From: Patiria miniata
Taxonomy: Eukaryota > Echinodermata > Asteroidea > Valvatida > Asterinidae
Length of the DNA: 64,000 bases
NCBI RefSeq assembly: GCF_015706575.1
Contig: NW_024037065.1
Coordinates: 1-64,000 of the forward strand
Reading direction: 5' to 3'
Shown: positions 1 to 14,100 of the stretch, piece after piece
Layout: every line of letters begins with the position of its first letter
How positions within the stretch are numbered: position 1 is the first letter of the stretch
Notes under the pieces: model-generated
The model's database searches: none
What the model saw: the letters and a program-made list of their open reading frames with translations, nothing else
Told to the model about the DNA's origin: nothing
Program-made: the position numbers and the translations under genes

Positions 1-3000
1 GTAAAATAGGTCAAATACATGTATATGAAATTTTACCCAATAATGTCACAATTTTGGCCAAAATTTAGCGAATTTTGCCGGCTGAATATTAAATCATGCC
101 CCCAAAGCATCCTTAAGCATTTCTGAGTAATTTGGAGAAAATTCATTTTTTGGCCAAAATCGAAAAAAAAGTAAGGCTAACCCCTTACATTTTTTTTCAA
201 TTTTGGCCAAAAAATGAAATTTCTTGAAACTTGCTGGAAGATACCTCAGGGTCCCTAGAATACGTTTCCACTCCTACATCGGACAGATAGGCCTTTAAAA
301 AGGAAATATTGCGTCCAAAATTTGAGGTAAAATAGGTCAAATACATGTATATGAAATTTTACCCAATAATGTCACAATTTTGGCCAAAATTTAGCGAATT
401 TTGCCGGTCTGAATATTAAATCATGCCCCAAAGCATCCTTAAGCATTCTGAGTAATTTGGAGAAAATTCATTTTTTGGCCAAAATCGAAAAAAAAGTAAG
501 GCTAACCCCTTACATTTTTTTTCAATTTTGGCCAAAAAATGAAATTTCTTGAAACTTGCTAGGAAGATACCTCAGGGTCCCTAGAACACGTTTCCACTCC
601 TACATCGGACAGATAGGCCTTTAAAAAGGAAATATTGCGTTCAAAATTTGAGGTAAAATAGGTCAAATACATGTATATGAAATTTTACCCAATAATGTCA
701 CAATTTTGGCCAAAATTTAGCGAATTTGCCGGTCTGAATATTAAATCATGCCCCAAAGCATCCTTAAGCATTTCTGAGTAATTTGGAGAAAATTCATTTT
801 TTGGCCAAAATCGAAAAAAAAGTAAGGCTAAACCCCTACATTTTTTTCAATTTTGGCCAAAAATGAAATTTCTTGAAACTTGCTAGGAAGATACCTCAGG
901 GTCCCTAGAACACGTTTCCACTCCTACATCGGACAGATAGGCCTTTAAAAAGGAAATATTGCGTCCAAATTGAGGTAAAATAGGTCAAATACATGTATAT
1001 GAAATTTTACCCAATAATGTCACAATTTTGGCCAAAATTAGCGAATTTTGCGGTCTGAATATTAAATCATGCCCCCAAAGCATCCTTAAGCATTTCTGAG
1101 TAATTGGAGAAAATTCATTTTTGGCCAAAATCGAAAAAAAAGTAAGGCTAACCCCTTACATTTTTTTTCAATTTTGGCCAAAAAATGAAATTTCTTGAAA
1201 CTTGCTAGGAAGATACCTCAGGGTCCCTAGAAACACGTTTCCACTCCTACATCGGACAGATAGCCTTTAAAAAGGAAATATTGCGTTCAAAATTTCAGGT
1301 AAAATAGGTCAAATACATGTATATGAAATTTTACCCAATAATGTCACAATTTTGGCCAAAATTTAGCGAATTTTGCCGGTCTGAATATTAAATCATGCCC
1401 CCAAAGCATCCTTAAGCATTTCTGAGTAATTTGGAGAAAATTCATTTTTTGGCCAAAATCGAAAAAAAAGTAAGGCTAACCCCTTACATTTTTTTTCAAT
1501 TTTGGCCAAAAAATGAAATTTCTTGAAACTTGCTAGGAAGATACCTCAGGGTCCCTAGAACACGTTTCCACTCCTACATCGGACAGATAGGCCTTTAAAA
1601 GGAAATATTGCGTCCACAATTTGAGGTAAAATAGGTCAATACATGTATATGAAATTTAACCCAATAATGTCACAATTTTGGCCAAAATTTAGCGAATTTT
1701 GCCGGTCTGAATATTAAATCATGCCCCCAAAGCATCCTTAAGCATTTCTGAGTAATTTGGAGAAAATTCATTTTTGGCCAAAATCGAAAAAAAGTAAGGC
1801 TAACCCCTTACATTTTTTTTTCAATTTTGGCCAAAAAATGAAATTTCTTGAAACTTGCTTGGAAGATACCTCAGGGTCCCTAGAACACGTTTCCACTCCT
1901 ACATCGGACAGATAGGCCTTTAAAAAGGAAATATTGCGTCCAAAATTTCAGTTAAAATAGGTCAAATACATGTATATGAAATTTTACCAATAATGTCACA
2001 ATTTTGGCCAAAATTTAGCGAATTTTGCCGGTCTGAATATTAAATCATGCCCCCAAAGCATCCTAAAGCATTTCTGAGTAATTTGGAGAAAATTCATTTT
2101 TTGGCCAAAATCGAAAAAAAGTAAGGCTAACCCCTTACATTTTTTTTTCAATTTTGGCCAAAAAATGAAATTTCTTGAAACTTGCTAGGAAGATACCTCA
2201 GGGTCCCTAGAATACGTTTCCACTCCTACATCGGACAGATAGGCCTTTAAAAAGGAAATATTGCGTCCAAAATTTCAGGTTAAAATAGGTCAAATACATG
2301 TATATGAATTTTACCCAATAATGTCACAATTTTGGCCAAAATTTAGCGAATTTTGCCGGTCTGAATATTAAATCATGCCCCCAAAGCATCCTTAAGCATT
2401 TCTGAGTAATTTGGAGAAAATTCATTTCTTGGCCAAAATCGAAAAAAAATAAGGCTAACCCCTTATTTTTTTTCAATTTTGGCCAAAAAATGAAATTTCT
2501 TGAAACTTGCTAGGAAGATACCTCAGGGTCCCTAGAACACGTTTCCACTCCTACATCGGACAGATAGGCCTTTAAAAAGGAAATATTGCGTCCAAATTTC
2601 AGTTAAAATAGGTCAAATACATGTATATGAAATTTTACCCAATAATGTCACAATTTTGGCCAAAATTTAGCGAATTTTGCCGGTCTGAATATTAAATCAT
2701 GCCCCCAAAGCATCCTTAAGCATTTCTGAGTAATTTGGAGAAAATTCATTTTTGGCCAAAATCGAAAAAAAGTAAGGCTAACCCTTACATTTTTTTTCAA
2801 TTTTGGCCAAAAATGAAATTTCTTGAAACTTGCTAGGAAGATACCTCAGGGTCCCTAGAACACGTTTCCACTCCTACATCGGACAGATAGGCCTTTAAAA
2901 AGGAAATATTGCGTCCACAATTTGAGGTAAAATAGGTCAAATACATGTATATGAAATTTTACCCAATAATGTCACAATTTTGGGCCAAAATTTAGCGAAT

Positions 3001-6000
3001 TTTGCCGGTCTGAATATTAAATCATGCCCCCAAAGCATCCTTAAGCATTTCTGAGAAATTTGGAGAAAATTCATTTTTTGGCCAAAATCGAAAAAAAAGT
3101 AAGGCTAACCCCTTACATTTTTTTTTCAATTTTGGCCAAAAAATGAAATTTCTTGAAACTTGCTTGGAAGATACCTCAGGGTCCCTAGAACACGTTTCCA
3201 CTCCTACATCGGACAGATAGGCCTTTAAAAAGGAAATATTGCGTCCACATTTGAGGTAAAATAGGTCAAATACATGTATATGAAATTTTACCAATAATGT
3301 CACAATTTTGGCCAAAATTTAGCGAATTTTGCCGGTCTGAATATTAAATCATGCCCCCAAAGCATCCTTAAGCATTGCTGAGTAATTTGAGAAAATTCAT
3401 TTTTGGCCAAAATCGAAAAAAAAGTAAGGCTAACCCCTTACATTTTTTTTCAATTTTGGCCAAAAATGAAATTTCTTGAAACTTGCTAGGAAGATACCTC
3501 AGGGTCCCTAGAACACGTTTCCACTCCTACATCGGACAGATAGGCCTTTAAAAAGGAAATATTGCGTCCACAATTTCAGGTAAAATAGGTCAAATACATG
3601 TATATGAAATTTTACCCAATAATGTCACAATTTTGGCCAAAATTTAGCGAATTTTGCCGGTCTGAATATTAAATCATGCCCCCAAAGCATCCTTAAGCAT
3701 TTCTGAGTAATTTTGAGAAAATTCATTTTTTGGCCAAAATCGAAAAAAAAGTAAGGCTAACCCCTTACATTTTTTTTTCAATTTTGGCCAAAAAATGAAA
3801 TTTCTTGAAACTTGCTTGGAAGATACCTCAGGGTCCCTAGAACACGTTTCCACTCCTACATCGGACAGATAGGCCTTTAAAAAGGAAATATTGCGTCCAC
3901 AATTTCAGGTAAAATAGGTCAAATACATGTATATGAAATTTTACCCAATAATGTCACAATTTTGGCCAAAATTTAGCGAATTTTGCCGGTCTGAATATTA
4001 AATCATGCCCCCAAAGCATCCTTAAGCATTGCTGAGTAATTTGAGAAAATTCATTTTTTGGCCAAAATCGAAAAAAAAGTAAGGCTAACCCCTTACATTT
4101 TTTTTCAATTTTGGCCAAAAAATGAAATTTCTTGAAACTTGCTAGGAAGATACCTCAGGGTCCCTAGAACACGTTTCCACTCCTACATCGGACAGATAGG
4201 CCTTTAAAAAGGAAATATTGCGTCCACAATTTCAGGTAAAATAGGTCAAATACATGTATATGAAATTTTACCCAATAATGTCACAATTTTGGCCAAAATT
4301 TAGCGAATTTTGCCGGTCTGAATATTAAATCATGCCCCCAAAGCATCCTTAAGCATTTCTGAGTAATTTGGAGAAAATTCATTTTTTGGCCAAAATCGAA
4401 AAAAAAGTAAGGCTAACCCCTTACATTTTTTTCAATTTTGGCCAAAAAATGAAATTTCTTGAAACTTGCTAGGAAGATACCTCAGGGTCCCTAGAACACG
4501 TTTCCACTCCTACATCGGACAGATAGGCCTTTAAAAAGGAATTATTGCGTCCAAAATTTGAGGTAAAATAGGTCAAATACATGTATATGAAATTTTACCC
4601 AATAATGTCACAATTTTGGCCAAAATTTAGCGAATTTTGCCGGTCTGAATATTAAATCATGCCCCCAAAGCATCCTTAAGCATTTCTGAGTAATTTGGAG
4701 AAAATTCATTTTTTGGCCAAAATCGAAAAAAAAGTAAGGCTAACCCCTTACATTTTTTTTCAATTTTGGCCAAAAATGAAATTTCTTGAAACTTGCTAGG
4801 AAGATACCTCAGGGTCCCTAGAACACGTTTCCACTCCTACATCGGACAGATAGGCCTTTAAAAAGGAAATATTGCGTCCAAAATTTGAGGTAAAATAGGT
4901 CAAATACATGTATATGAAATTTTACCCAATAATGTCACAATTTTGGCCAAAATTTAGCGAATTTTGCCGGTCTGAATATTAAATCATGCCCCCAAAGCAT
5001 CCTTAAGCATTTCTGAGTAATTTGGAGAAAATTCATTTTTTGGCCAAAATCGAAAAAAAAGTAAGGCTAACCCCTTACATTTTTTTTCAATTTTGGCCAA
5101 AAAATGAAATTTCTTGAAACTTGCTAGGAAGATACCTCAGGGTCCCTAGAACACGTTTCCACTCCTACATCGGACAGATAGGCCTTTAAAAAGGAAATAT
5201 TGCGTCCACAATTTGAGGTAAAATAGGTCAAATACATGTATATGAATTTTACCCAATAATGTCACAATTTTGGCCAAAATTTAGCGAATTTTGCCGGTCT
5301 GAATATTAAATCATGCCCCCAAAGCATCCTTAAGCATTTCTGAGTAATTTGAGGAAAATTCATTTTTTGGCCAAAATCGAAAAAAAGTAAGGCTAACCCT
5401 TACATTTTTTTTCAATTTTGGCCAAAAATGAAATTTCTTGAAACTTGCTTGGAAGATACCTCAGGGTCCCTAGAACACGTTTCCACTCCTACATCGGACA
5501 GATAGGCCTTTAAAAAGGAAATATTGCGTCCACATTTGAGGTAAAATAGGTCAAATACATGTATATGAAATTTTACCCAATAATGTCACAATTTTGGCCA
5601 AAATTTAGCGAATTTTGCCGGTCTGAATATTAAATCATGCCCCCAAAGCATCCTTAAGCATTCTGAGTAATTTGGAGAAAATTCATTTTTTGGCCAAAAT
5701 CGAAAAAAAAGTAAGGCTAACCCCTTACATTTTTTTCAATTTTGGCCAAAAAATGAAATTTCTTGAAACTTGCTAGGAAGATACCTCAGGGTCCCTAGAA
5801 CACGTTTCCACTCCTACATCGGACAGATAGGCCTTTAAAAAGGAAATATTGCGTCCACATTTGAGGTAAAATAGGTCAAATACATGTATATGAAATTTTA
5901 CCCAATAATGTCACAATTTTGGCCAAAATTTAGCGAATTTTGCCGGTCTGAATATTAAATCATGCCCCCAAAGCATCCTTAAGCATTTCTGAGTAATTTG

Positions 6001-8299
6001 GAGAAAATTCATTTTTTGGCCAAAATCGAAAAAAAGTAAGGCTAACCCTTACATTTTTTTTCAATTTTGGCCAAAAAATGAAATTTCTTGAAACTTGCTT
6101 GGAAGATACCTCAGGGTCCCTAGAACACGTTTCCACTCCTACATCGGACAGATAGGCCTTTAAAAAGGAAATATTGCGTCCAAAATTTCAGGTAAAATAG
6201 GTCAAATACATGTATATGAAATTTTACCCAATAATGTCACAATTTTGGCCAAAATTTAGCGAATTTTGCCGGTCTGAATATTAAATCATGCCCCCAAAGC
6301 ATCCTTAAGCATTGCTGAGTAATTTGGAGAAAATTCATTTTTTGGCCAAAATCGAAAAAAAGTAAGGCTAACCCCTTACATTTTTTTTCAATTTTGGCCA
6401 AAAAATGAAATTTCTTGAAACTTGCTAGGAAGATACCTCAGGGTCCCTAGAACACGTTTCCACTCCTACATCGGACAGATAGGCCTTTAAAAAGGAAATA
6501 TTGCGTCCACAATTTGAGGTAAAATAGGTCAAATACATGTATATGAAATTTTACCCAATAATGTCACAATTTTGGCCAAAATTTAGCGAATTTTGCCGGT
6601 CTGAATATTAAATCATGCCCCCAAAGCATCCTTAAGCATTTCTGAGTAATTTGGAGAAAATTCATTTTTTGGCCAAAATCGAAAAAAAAGTAAGGCTAAC
6701 CCCTTACATTTTTTTTCAATTTTGGCCAAAAAATGAAATTTCTTGAAACTTGCTAGGAAGATACCTCAGGGTCCCTAGAACACGTTTCCACTCCTACATC
6801 GGACAGATAGGCCTTTAAAAAGGAAATATTGCGTCCACATTTGAGGTAAAATAGGTCAAATACATGTATATGAAATTTTACCCAATAATGTCACAATTTT
6901 GGCCAAAATTTAGCGAATTTTGCCGGTCTGAATATTAAATCATGCCCCCAAAGCATCCTTAAGCATTTCTGAGTAATTTGGAGAAAATTCATTTTTTGGC
7001 CAAAATCGAAAAAAAGTAAGGCTAACCCCTTACATTTTTTTCAATTTTGGCCAAAAAATGAAATTTCTTGAAACTTGCTAGGAAGATACCTCAGGGTCCC
7101 TAGAACACGTTTCCACTCCTACATCGGACAGATAGGCCTTTAAAAAGGAAATATTGCGTCCAAAATTTCAGGTAAAATAGGTCAAATACATGTATATGAA
7201 ATTTTACCCCATAATGTCACAATTTTGGCCAAAATTTAGCGAATTTTGCCGGTCTGAATATTAAATCATGCCCCCAAAGCATCCTTAAGCATTTCTGAGT
7301 AATTTGGAGAAAATTCATTTTTTGGCCAAAATCGAAAAAAAAGTAAGGCTAACCCCTTACATTTTTTTTTCAATTTTGGCCAAAAAATGAAATTTCTTGA
7401 AACTTGCTAGGAAGATACCTCAGGGTCCCTAGAACACGTTTCCACTCCTACATCGGACAGATAGGCCTTTAAAAAGGAAATATTGCGTCCACAATTTGAG
7501 GTAAAATAGGTCAAATACATGTATATGAAATTTTACCCAATAATGTCACAATTTTGGCCAAAATTTAGCGAATTTTGCCGGTCTGAATATTAAATCATGC
7601 CCCCAAAGCATCATTAAGCATTTCTGAGTAATTTGGAGAAAATTCATTTTTTGGCCAAAATCGAAAAAAAGTAAGGCTAACCCCTTACATTTTTTTTCAA
7701 TTTTGGCCAAAAAATGAAATTTCTTGAAACTTGCTTGGAAGATACCTCAGGGTCCCTAGAACACGTTTCCACTCCTACATCGGACAGATAGGCCTTTAAA
7801 AAGGAAATATTGCGTCCACATTTGAGGTAAAATAGGTCAAATACATGTATATGAAATTTTACCCAATAATGTCACAATTTTGGCCAAAATTTAGCGAATT
7901 TTGCCGGTCTGAATATTAAATCATGCCCCCAAAGCATCCTTAAGCATTTCTGAGTAATTTGGAGAAAATTCATTTTTTGGCCAAAATCGAAAAAAAGTAA
8001 GGCTAACCCCTTACATTTTTTTTCAATTTTGGCCAAAAAATGAAATTTCTTGAAACTTGCTAGGAAGATACCTCAGGGTCCCTAGAACACGTTTCCACTC
8101 CTACATCGGACAGATAGGCCTTTAAAAAGGAAATATTGCGTCCACATTTGAGGTAAAATAGGTCAAATACATGTATATGAAATTTTACCCAATAATGTCA
8201 CAATTTTGGCCAAAATGTAGAGAATTTTGCCGGTCTGAATATTAAATCATGCCCCCAAAGCATCCTTAAGCATTTCTGAGTAATTTGGAGAAAATTCAT

Positions 8300-8326
8300 T
8301 TTTTTTTAAAGGCCTATCTGTCCACA
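8300..8326. repeat. Inverted patch inside a shortened satellite monomer
   Basis: After ATTCATTTTT the array abruptly reads AAAGGCCTATCTGTCC, the reverse complement of the usual GGACAGATAGGCCTTT, and then resumes at ACAATTTGAGG in normal orientation. About 200 bp of the monomer is missing here. This is the pattern expected from a replication fork switching to the opposite strand and back. Confidence 0.85.
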
Positions 8327-11109
8327 ATTTGAGGTAAAATAGGTCAAACACATGTATATAAAATTTTACCCAATAATGTCACAATTTTGGCCAAAATTTA
8401 GCGAATTTTGCCGGTCTGAATATTAAATCATGCCCCCAAAGCATCCTTAAGCATTTCTGAGTAATTTGGAGAAAATTCATTTTTTGGCCAAAATCGAAAA
8501 AAAAGTAAGGCTAACCCCTTACATTTTTTTTCAATTTTGGCCAAAAAATGAAATTTCTTGAAACTTGCTTGGAAGATACCTCAGGGTCCCTAGAACACGT
8601 TTCCACTCCTACATCGGACAGATAGGCCTTTAAAAAGGAAATATTGCGTCCACATTTGAGGTAAAATAGGTCAAATACATGTATATGAAATTTTACCCAA
8701 TAATGTCACAATTTTGGCCAAAATTTAGCGAAATTTGCCGGTCTGAATATTAAATCATGCCCCCAAAGCATCCTTAAGCATTTCTGAGTAATTTGGAGAA
8801 AATTCATTTTTTGGCCAAAATCGAAAAAAAGTAAGGCTAACCCCTTACATTTTTTTTCAATTTTGGCCAAAAAATGAAATTTCTTGAAACTTGCTAGGAA
8901 GATACCTCAGGGTCCCTAGAACACGTTTCCACTCCTACATCGGACAGATAGGCCTTTAAAAAGGAAATATTGCGTCCACATTTGAGGTAAAATAGGTCAA
9001 ATACATGTATATGAAATTTTACCCAATAATGTCACAATTTTTGCCAAAATTTAGCGAATTTTGCCGGTCTGAATATTAAATCATGCCCCCAAAGCATCCT
9101 TAAGCATTTCTGAGTAATTTGGAGAAAATTCATTTTTTGGCCAAAATCGAAAAAAAAGTAAGGCTAACCCCTTACATTTTTTTCAATTTTGGCCAAAAAA
9201 TGAAATTTCTTGAAACTTGCTTGGAAGATACCTCAGGGTCCCTAGAACACGTTTCCACTCCTACATCGGACAGATAGGCCTTTAAAAAGGAAATATTGCG
9301 TTCAAAATTTCAGGTAAAATAGGTCAAATACATGTATATGAAATTTTACCCAATAATGTCACAATTTTGGCCAAAATTTAGCGAATTTTGCCGGTCTGAA
9401 TATTAAATCATGCCCCCAAAGCATCCTCAGGCATTGCTGAGTAATTTGGAGAAAATTCATTTTTTGGCCAAAATCGAAAAAAAAGTAAGGCTTACCCCTT
9501 ACATTTTTTTTCAATTTTGGCCAAAAAATGAAATTTCTTGAAACTTGCTAGGAAGATACCTCAGGGTCCCTAGAACACGTTTCCAATCCTACATCGGACA
9601 GATAGGCCTTTAAAAAGGAAATATTGCGTCCACAATTTGAGGTAAAATAGGTCAAATACATGTATATGAAATTTTACCCAATAATGTCACAATTTTGGCC
9701 AAAATTTAGCGAATTTTGCCGGTCTGAATATTAAATCATGCCCCCAAAGCATCATTAAGCATTTCTGAGTAATTTGGAGAAAATTCATTTTTTGGCCAAA
9801 ATCGAAAAAAAGTAAGGCTAACCCCTTACATTTTTTTTCAATTTTGGCCAAAAAATGAAATTTCTTGAAACTTGCTAGGAAGATACCTCAGGGTCCCTAG
9901 AACACGTTTCCACTCCTACATCGGACAGATAGGCCTTTAAAAAGGAAATATTGCGTCCACATTTGAGGTAAAATTGGTCAAATACATGTATATGAAATTT
10001 TACCCAATAATGTCACAATTTTGTCCAAAATTTAGCGAAATTTGCCGGTCTGAATATTAAATCATGCCCCCAAAGCATCCTTAAACATTTCTGAGTAATT
10101 TGGAGAAAATTCATTTTTTGGCCAAAATCGAAAAAAAGTAAGGCTAACCCCTTACATTTTTTTCAATTTTGGCCAAAAAATGAAATTTCTTGAAATTTGC
10201 GAGGAAGATACCTCAGGGTCCCTAGAACACGTTTCTACTCCTACATCGGACAGATAGGCCTTTAAAAAGGAATTATTGCGTCCACATTTGAGGTAAAATA
10301 GGTCAAATACATGTATATGAAATTTTACCCAATAATGTCACAATTTTGGCCAAAATTTAGCGAATTTTGCCGGTCTGAATATTAAATCATGCCCCCAAAG
10401 CATCCTTAAGCATTTCTGAGTAATTTGGAGAAAATTCATTTTTTGGCCAAAATCGAAAAAAAGTAAGGCTAACCCCTTACATTTTTTTCAATTTTGGCCA
10501 AAAAATGAAATTTCTTGAAACTTGCTAGGAAGATACCTCAGGGTCCCTAGAACACGTTTCCACTCCTTCATCGGACAGATAGGCCTTTAAAAAGGAAATA
10601 TTGCGTCCAAAATTTCATGTAAAATAGGTCAAATACATGTATATGAAATTTTACCCAATAATGTCACAATTTTGGCCAAAATGTTAGAGAATTTTGCCGG
10701 TCTGAATATTAAATCATGCCCCCAAAGCATCATTAAGCATTTCTGAGTAATTTGGAGCAAATTCATTTTTTGGCCAAAATCGAAAAAAAAGGAAGGCTAA
10801 CCCCTTACATTTTTTTTCAATTTTGGCCAAAAAATGAAATTTCTTGAAACTTGCTAGGAAGATACCCCAGGGTCCCTAGAACACGTTTCCACTCCTACAT
10901 CGGACAGATAGGCCTTTAAAAAGGAATTATTACGTTCAAAATTTCAGGTAAAATAGGTCAAATACATGTATATGAAATTTTACCCAATAATGTCACAATT
11001 TTGGCCAAAATTTAGCGAATTTTGCCGGTCTGAATATTAAATCATGCCCCCAAAGCATCCTAAAGCATTGCTGAGTAATTTGAGGAAAATTCATTTTTTG
11101 GCCAAAATC

Positions 11110-11178
11110 GAAAAAGAAAGTAAGGCCAGAAATTGAAAAAAAAATTGAAAAAAAATGTAAGGGGTTAGCCTTACATTT
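11110..11178. repeat. Foldback scar in a satellite monomer
   Basis: After GAAAGTAAGG the sequence turns into CCAGAAATTGAAAAA, then ATTGAAAAAAAATGTAAGG and GGTTAGCC, the reverse complement of the neighbouring AACCCCTTACATTTTT segment, before the normal strand continues. The result is a short inverted duplication. It is the second template-switch scar in the array and has a different breakpoint from the one at 8300. Confidence 0.8.
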
Positions 11179-14100
11179 TTTTTCAATTTTGGCCAAAAAA
11201 TGAAATTTCTTGAAACTTGCTAGGAAGATACCTCAGGGTCCCTAGAACACGTTTCCACTGCTACATCGGACAGATAGGCCTTTAAAAAGGAAATATTGCG
11301 TCCACAATTTCAGGTAAAATAGGTCAAATACATGTATATGAAATTTTACCCAATAATGTCACAATTTTGGCCAAAATTTAGCGAATTTTGCCGGTCTGAA
11401 TATTAAATCATGCCCCCAAAGCATCCTTAAGCGTTTCTGAGTAATTTGGAGAAAATTCATTTTTTGGCCAAAATTGAAAAAAAGTAAGGCTAACCCCTTA
11501 CATTTTTTTCAATTTTGGCCAAAAAATGAAATTTCTTGAAACTTGCTAGGAAGATACCTCAGGGTCCCTAGAACACGTTTCCACTCCTTCATCGGACAGA
11601 TAGGCCTTTAAAAAGGAAATATTGCGTCCAAAATTTCATGTAAAATAGGTCAAATACAGGTATATGAAATTTTACCCAATAATGTCACAATTTTGGCCAA
11701 AATGTAGAGAATTTTGCCGGTCTCAATATTAAATCATGCCCCCAAAGCATCCTTAAGCATTTCTGAGTAATTTGGAGAAAATTCATTTTTTGGCCAAAAT
11801 CGAAAAAAAAGTAAGGCTAACCCCTTACATTTTTTTTCAATTTTGGCCAAAAAATGAAATTTCTTGAAACTTGCTAGGAAGATACCCCAGGGTCCCTAGA
11901 ACACGTTTCCACTCCTACATCGGACAGATAGGCCTTTAAAAAGGAATTATTGCGTCCACATTTGAGGTAAAATAGGTCAAATACATGTATATGAAATTTT
12001 ACCCAATAATGTCACAATTTTGGCCAAAATTTAGCGAAATTTGCCGGTCTGAATATTAAATCATGCCCCCAAAGCATCCTTAAGCATTTCTGAGTAATTT
12101 GGAGAAAATTCATTTTTTGGCCAAAATCGAAAAAAAGTAAGGCTAACCCCTTACATTTTTTTCAATTTTGGCCAAAAAATGAAATTTCTTGAAACTTGCT
12201 AGGAAGATACCTCAGGGTCCCTAGAACACGTTTCAACTCCTTCATCGGACAGATAGGCCTTTAAAAAGGAAATATTGCGTCCAAAATTTCATGTAAAATA
12301 GGTCAAATACATGTATATGAAATTTTACCCAATAATGTCACAATTTTGGCCAAAATGTAAGGAAATTTTGCCGGTCTGAATATTAAATCATGCCCCCAAA
12401 GCATCCTTAAACATTTCTGAGTAATTTGGAGAAAATTCATTTTTGGCCAAAATCGAAAAAAAGTAAGGCTAACCCCTTACATTTTTTTCAATTTTGGCCA
12501 AAAAATGAAATTTCTTGAAACTTGCTAGGAAGATACCTCAGGGTCCCTAGAACACGTTTCCACTTCTTCATCGGACAGATAGGCCTTTAAAAAGGAAATA
12601 TTGCGTCCAAAATTTCATGTAAAATAGGTCAAATACATGTATATGAAATTTTACCCAATAATGTCACAATTTTGGCCAAAATGTAGAGAATTTTGCCGGT
12701 CTGAATATTAAATCATGCCCCCAAAGCATCATTAAGCATTTCTGAGTAATTTGGAGCAAATTCATTTTTTGGCCAAAATCGAAAAAAAAGTAAGGCTAAC
12801 CCCTTACATTTTTTTTCAATTTTGGCCAAAAAATGAAATTTCTTGAAACTTGCTAGGAAGATACCCCAGGGTCCCTAGAACACGTTTCCACTCCTACATC
12901 GGACAGATAGGCCTTTAAAAAGGAATTATTACGTTCAAAATTTCAGGTAAAATAGGTCAAATACATGTATATGAAATTTTACCCAATAATGTCACAATTT
13001 TGGCCAAAATTTAGCGAATTTTGCCGGTCTGAATATTAAATCATGCCCCCAAAGCATCCTAAAGCATTGCTGAGTAATTTGAGGAAAATTCATTTTTTGG
13101 CCAAAATCGAAAAAAAAGTAAGGCTAACCCCTTACATTTTTTTTCAATTTTGGCCAAAAAATGAAATTTCTTGAAACTTGCTAGGAAGATACCTCAGGGT
13201 CCCTAGAACACGTTTCCACTGCTACATCGGACAGATAGGCCTTTAAAAAGGAAATATTGCGTCCACAATTTCAGGTAAAATAGGTCAAATACATGTATAT
13301 GAAATTTTACCCAATAATGTCACAATTTTGGCCAAAATGTAGAGAATTTTGCCGGTCTTAATATTAAATCATGCCCCCAAAGCATCCTTAAGCGTTTCTG
13401 AGTAATTTGGAGAAAATTCATTTTTTGGCCAAAATTGAAAAAAAGTAAGGCTAACCCCTTACATTTTTTTCAATTTTGGCCAAAAAATGAAATTTCTTGA
13501 AACTTGCTAGGAAGATACCTCAGGGTCCCTAGAACACGTTTCCACTCCTTCATCGGACAGATAGGCCTTTAAAAAGGAAATATTGCGACCAAAATTTCAT
13601 GTAAAATAGGTCAAATACATGTATATGAAATTTTACCCAATAATGTCACAATTTTGGCCAAAATGTAGAGAATTTTGCCGGTCTTAATATTAAATCATGC
13701 CCCCAAAGCATCCTTAAGCATTTCTGAGTAATTTGGAGAAAATTCATTTTTTGGCCAAAATCGAAAAAAAAGTAAGGCTAACCCCTTACATTTTTTTTCA
13801 ATTTTGGCCAAAAAATGAAATTTCTTGAAACTTGCTAGGAAGATACCCCAGGGTCCCTAGAACACGTTTCCACTCCTACATCGGACAGATAGGCCTTTAA
13901 AAAGGAATTATTGCGTCCACATTTGAGGTAAAATAGGTCAAATACATGTATATGAAATTTTACCCAATAATGTCACAATTTTGGCCAACATTTAGCGAAT
14001 TTTGCCGGTCTGAATATTAAATCATGCCCCCAAAGCATCCTTAAGCATTTCTGAGTAATTTGGAGAAAATTCATTTTTTGGCCAAAATTTTTTTTTCAAT

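Noticed and set aside
3022-3315. Open frames inside the satellite (also 10993-11196, 14457-14645)
   Set aside because: They arise from the repeat itself, are interrupted in neighbouring monomers and encode low-complexity peptides with no family match.
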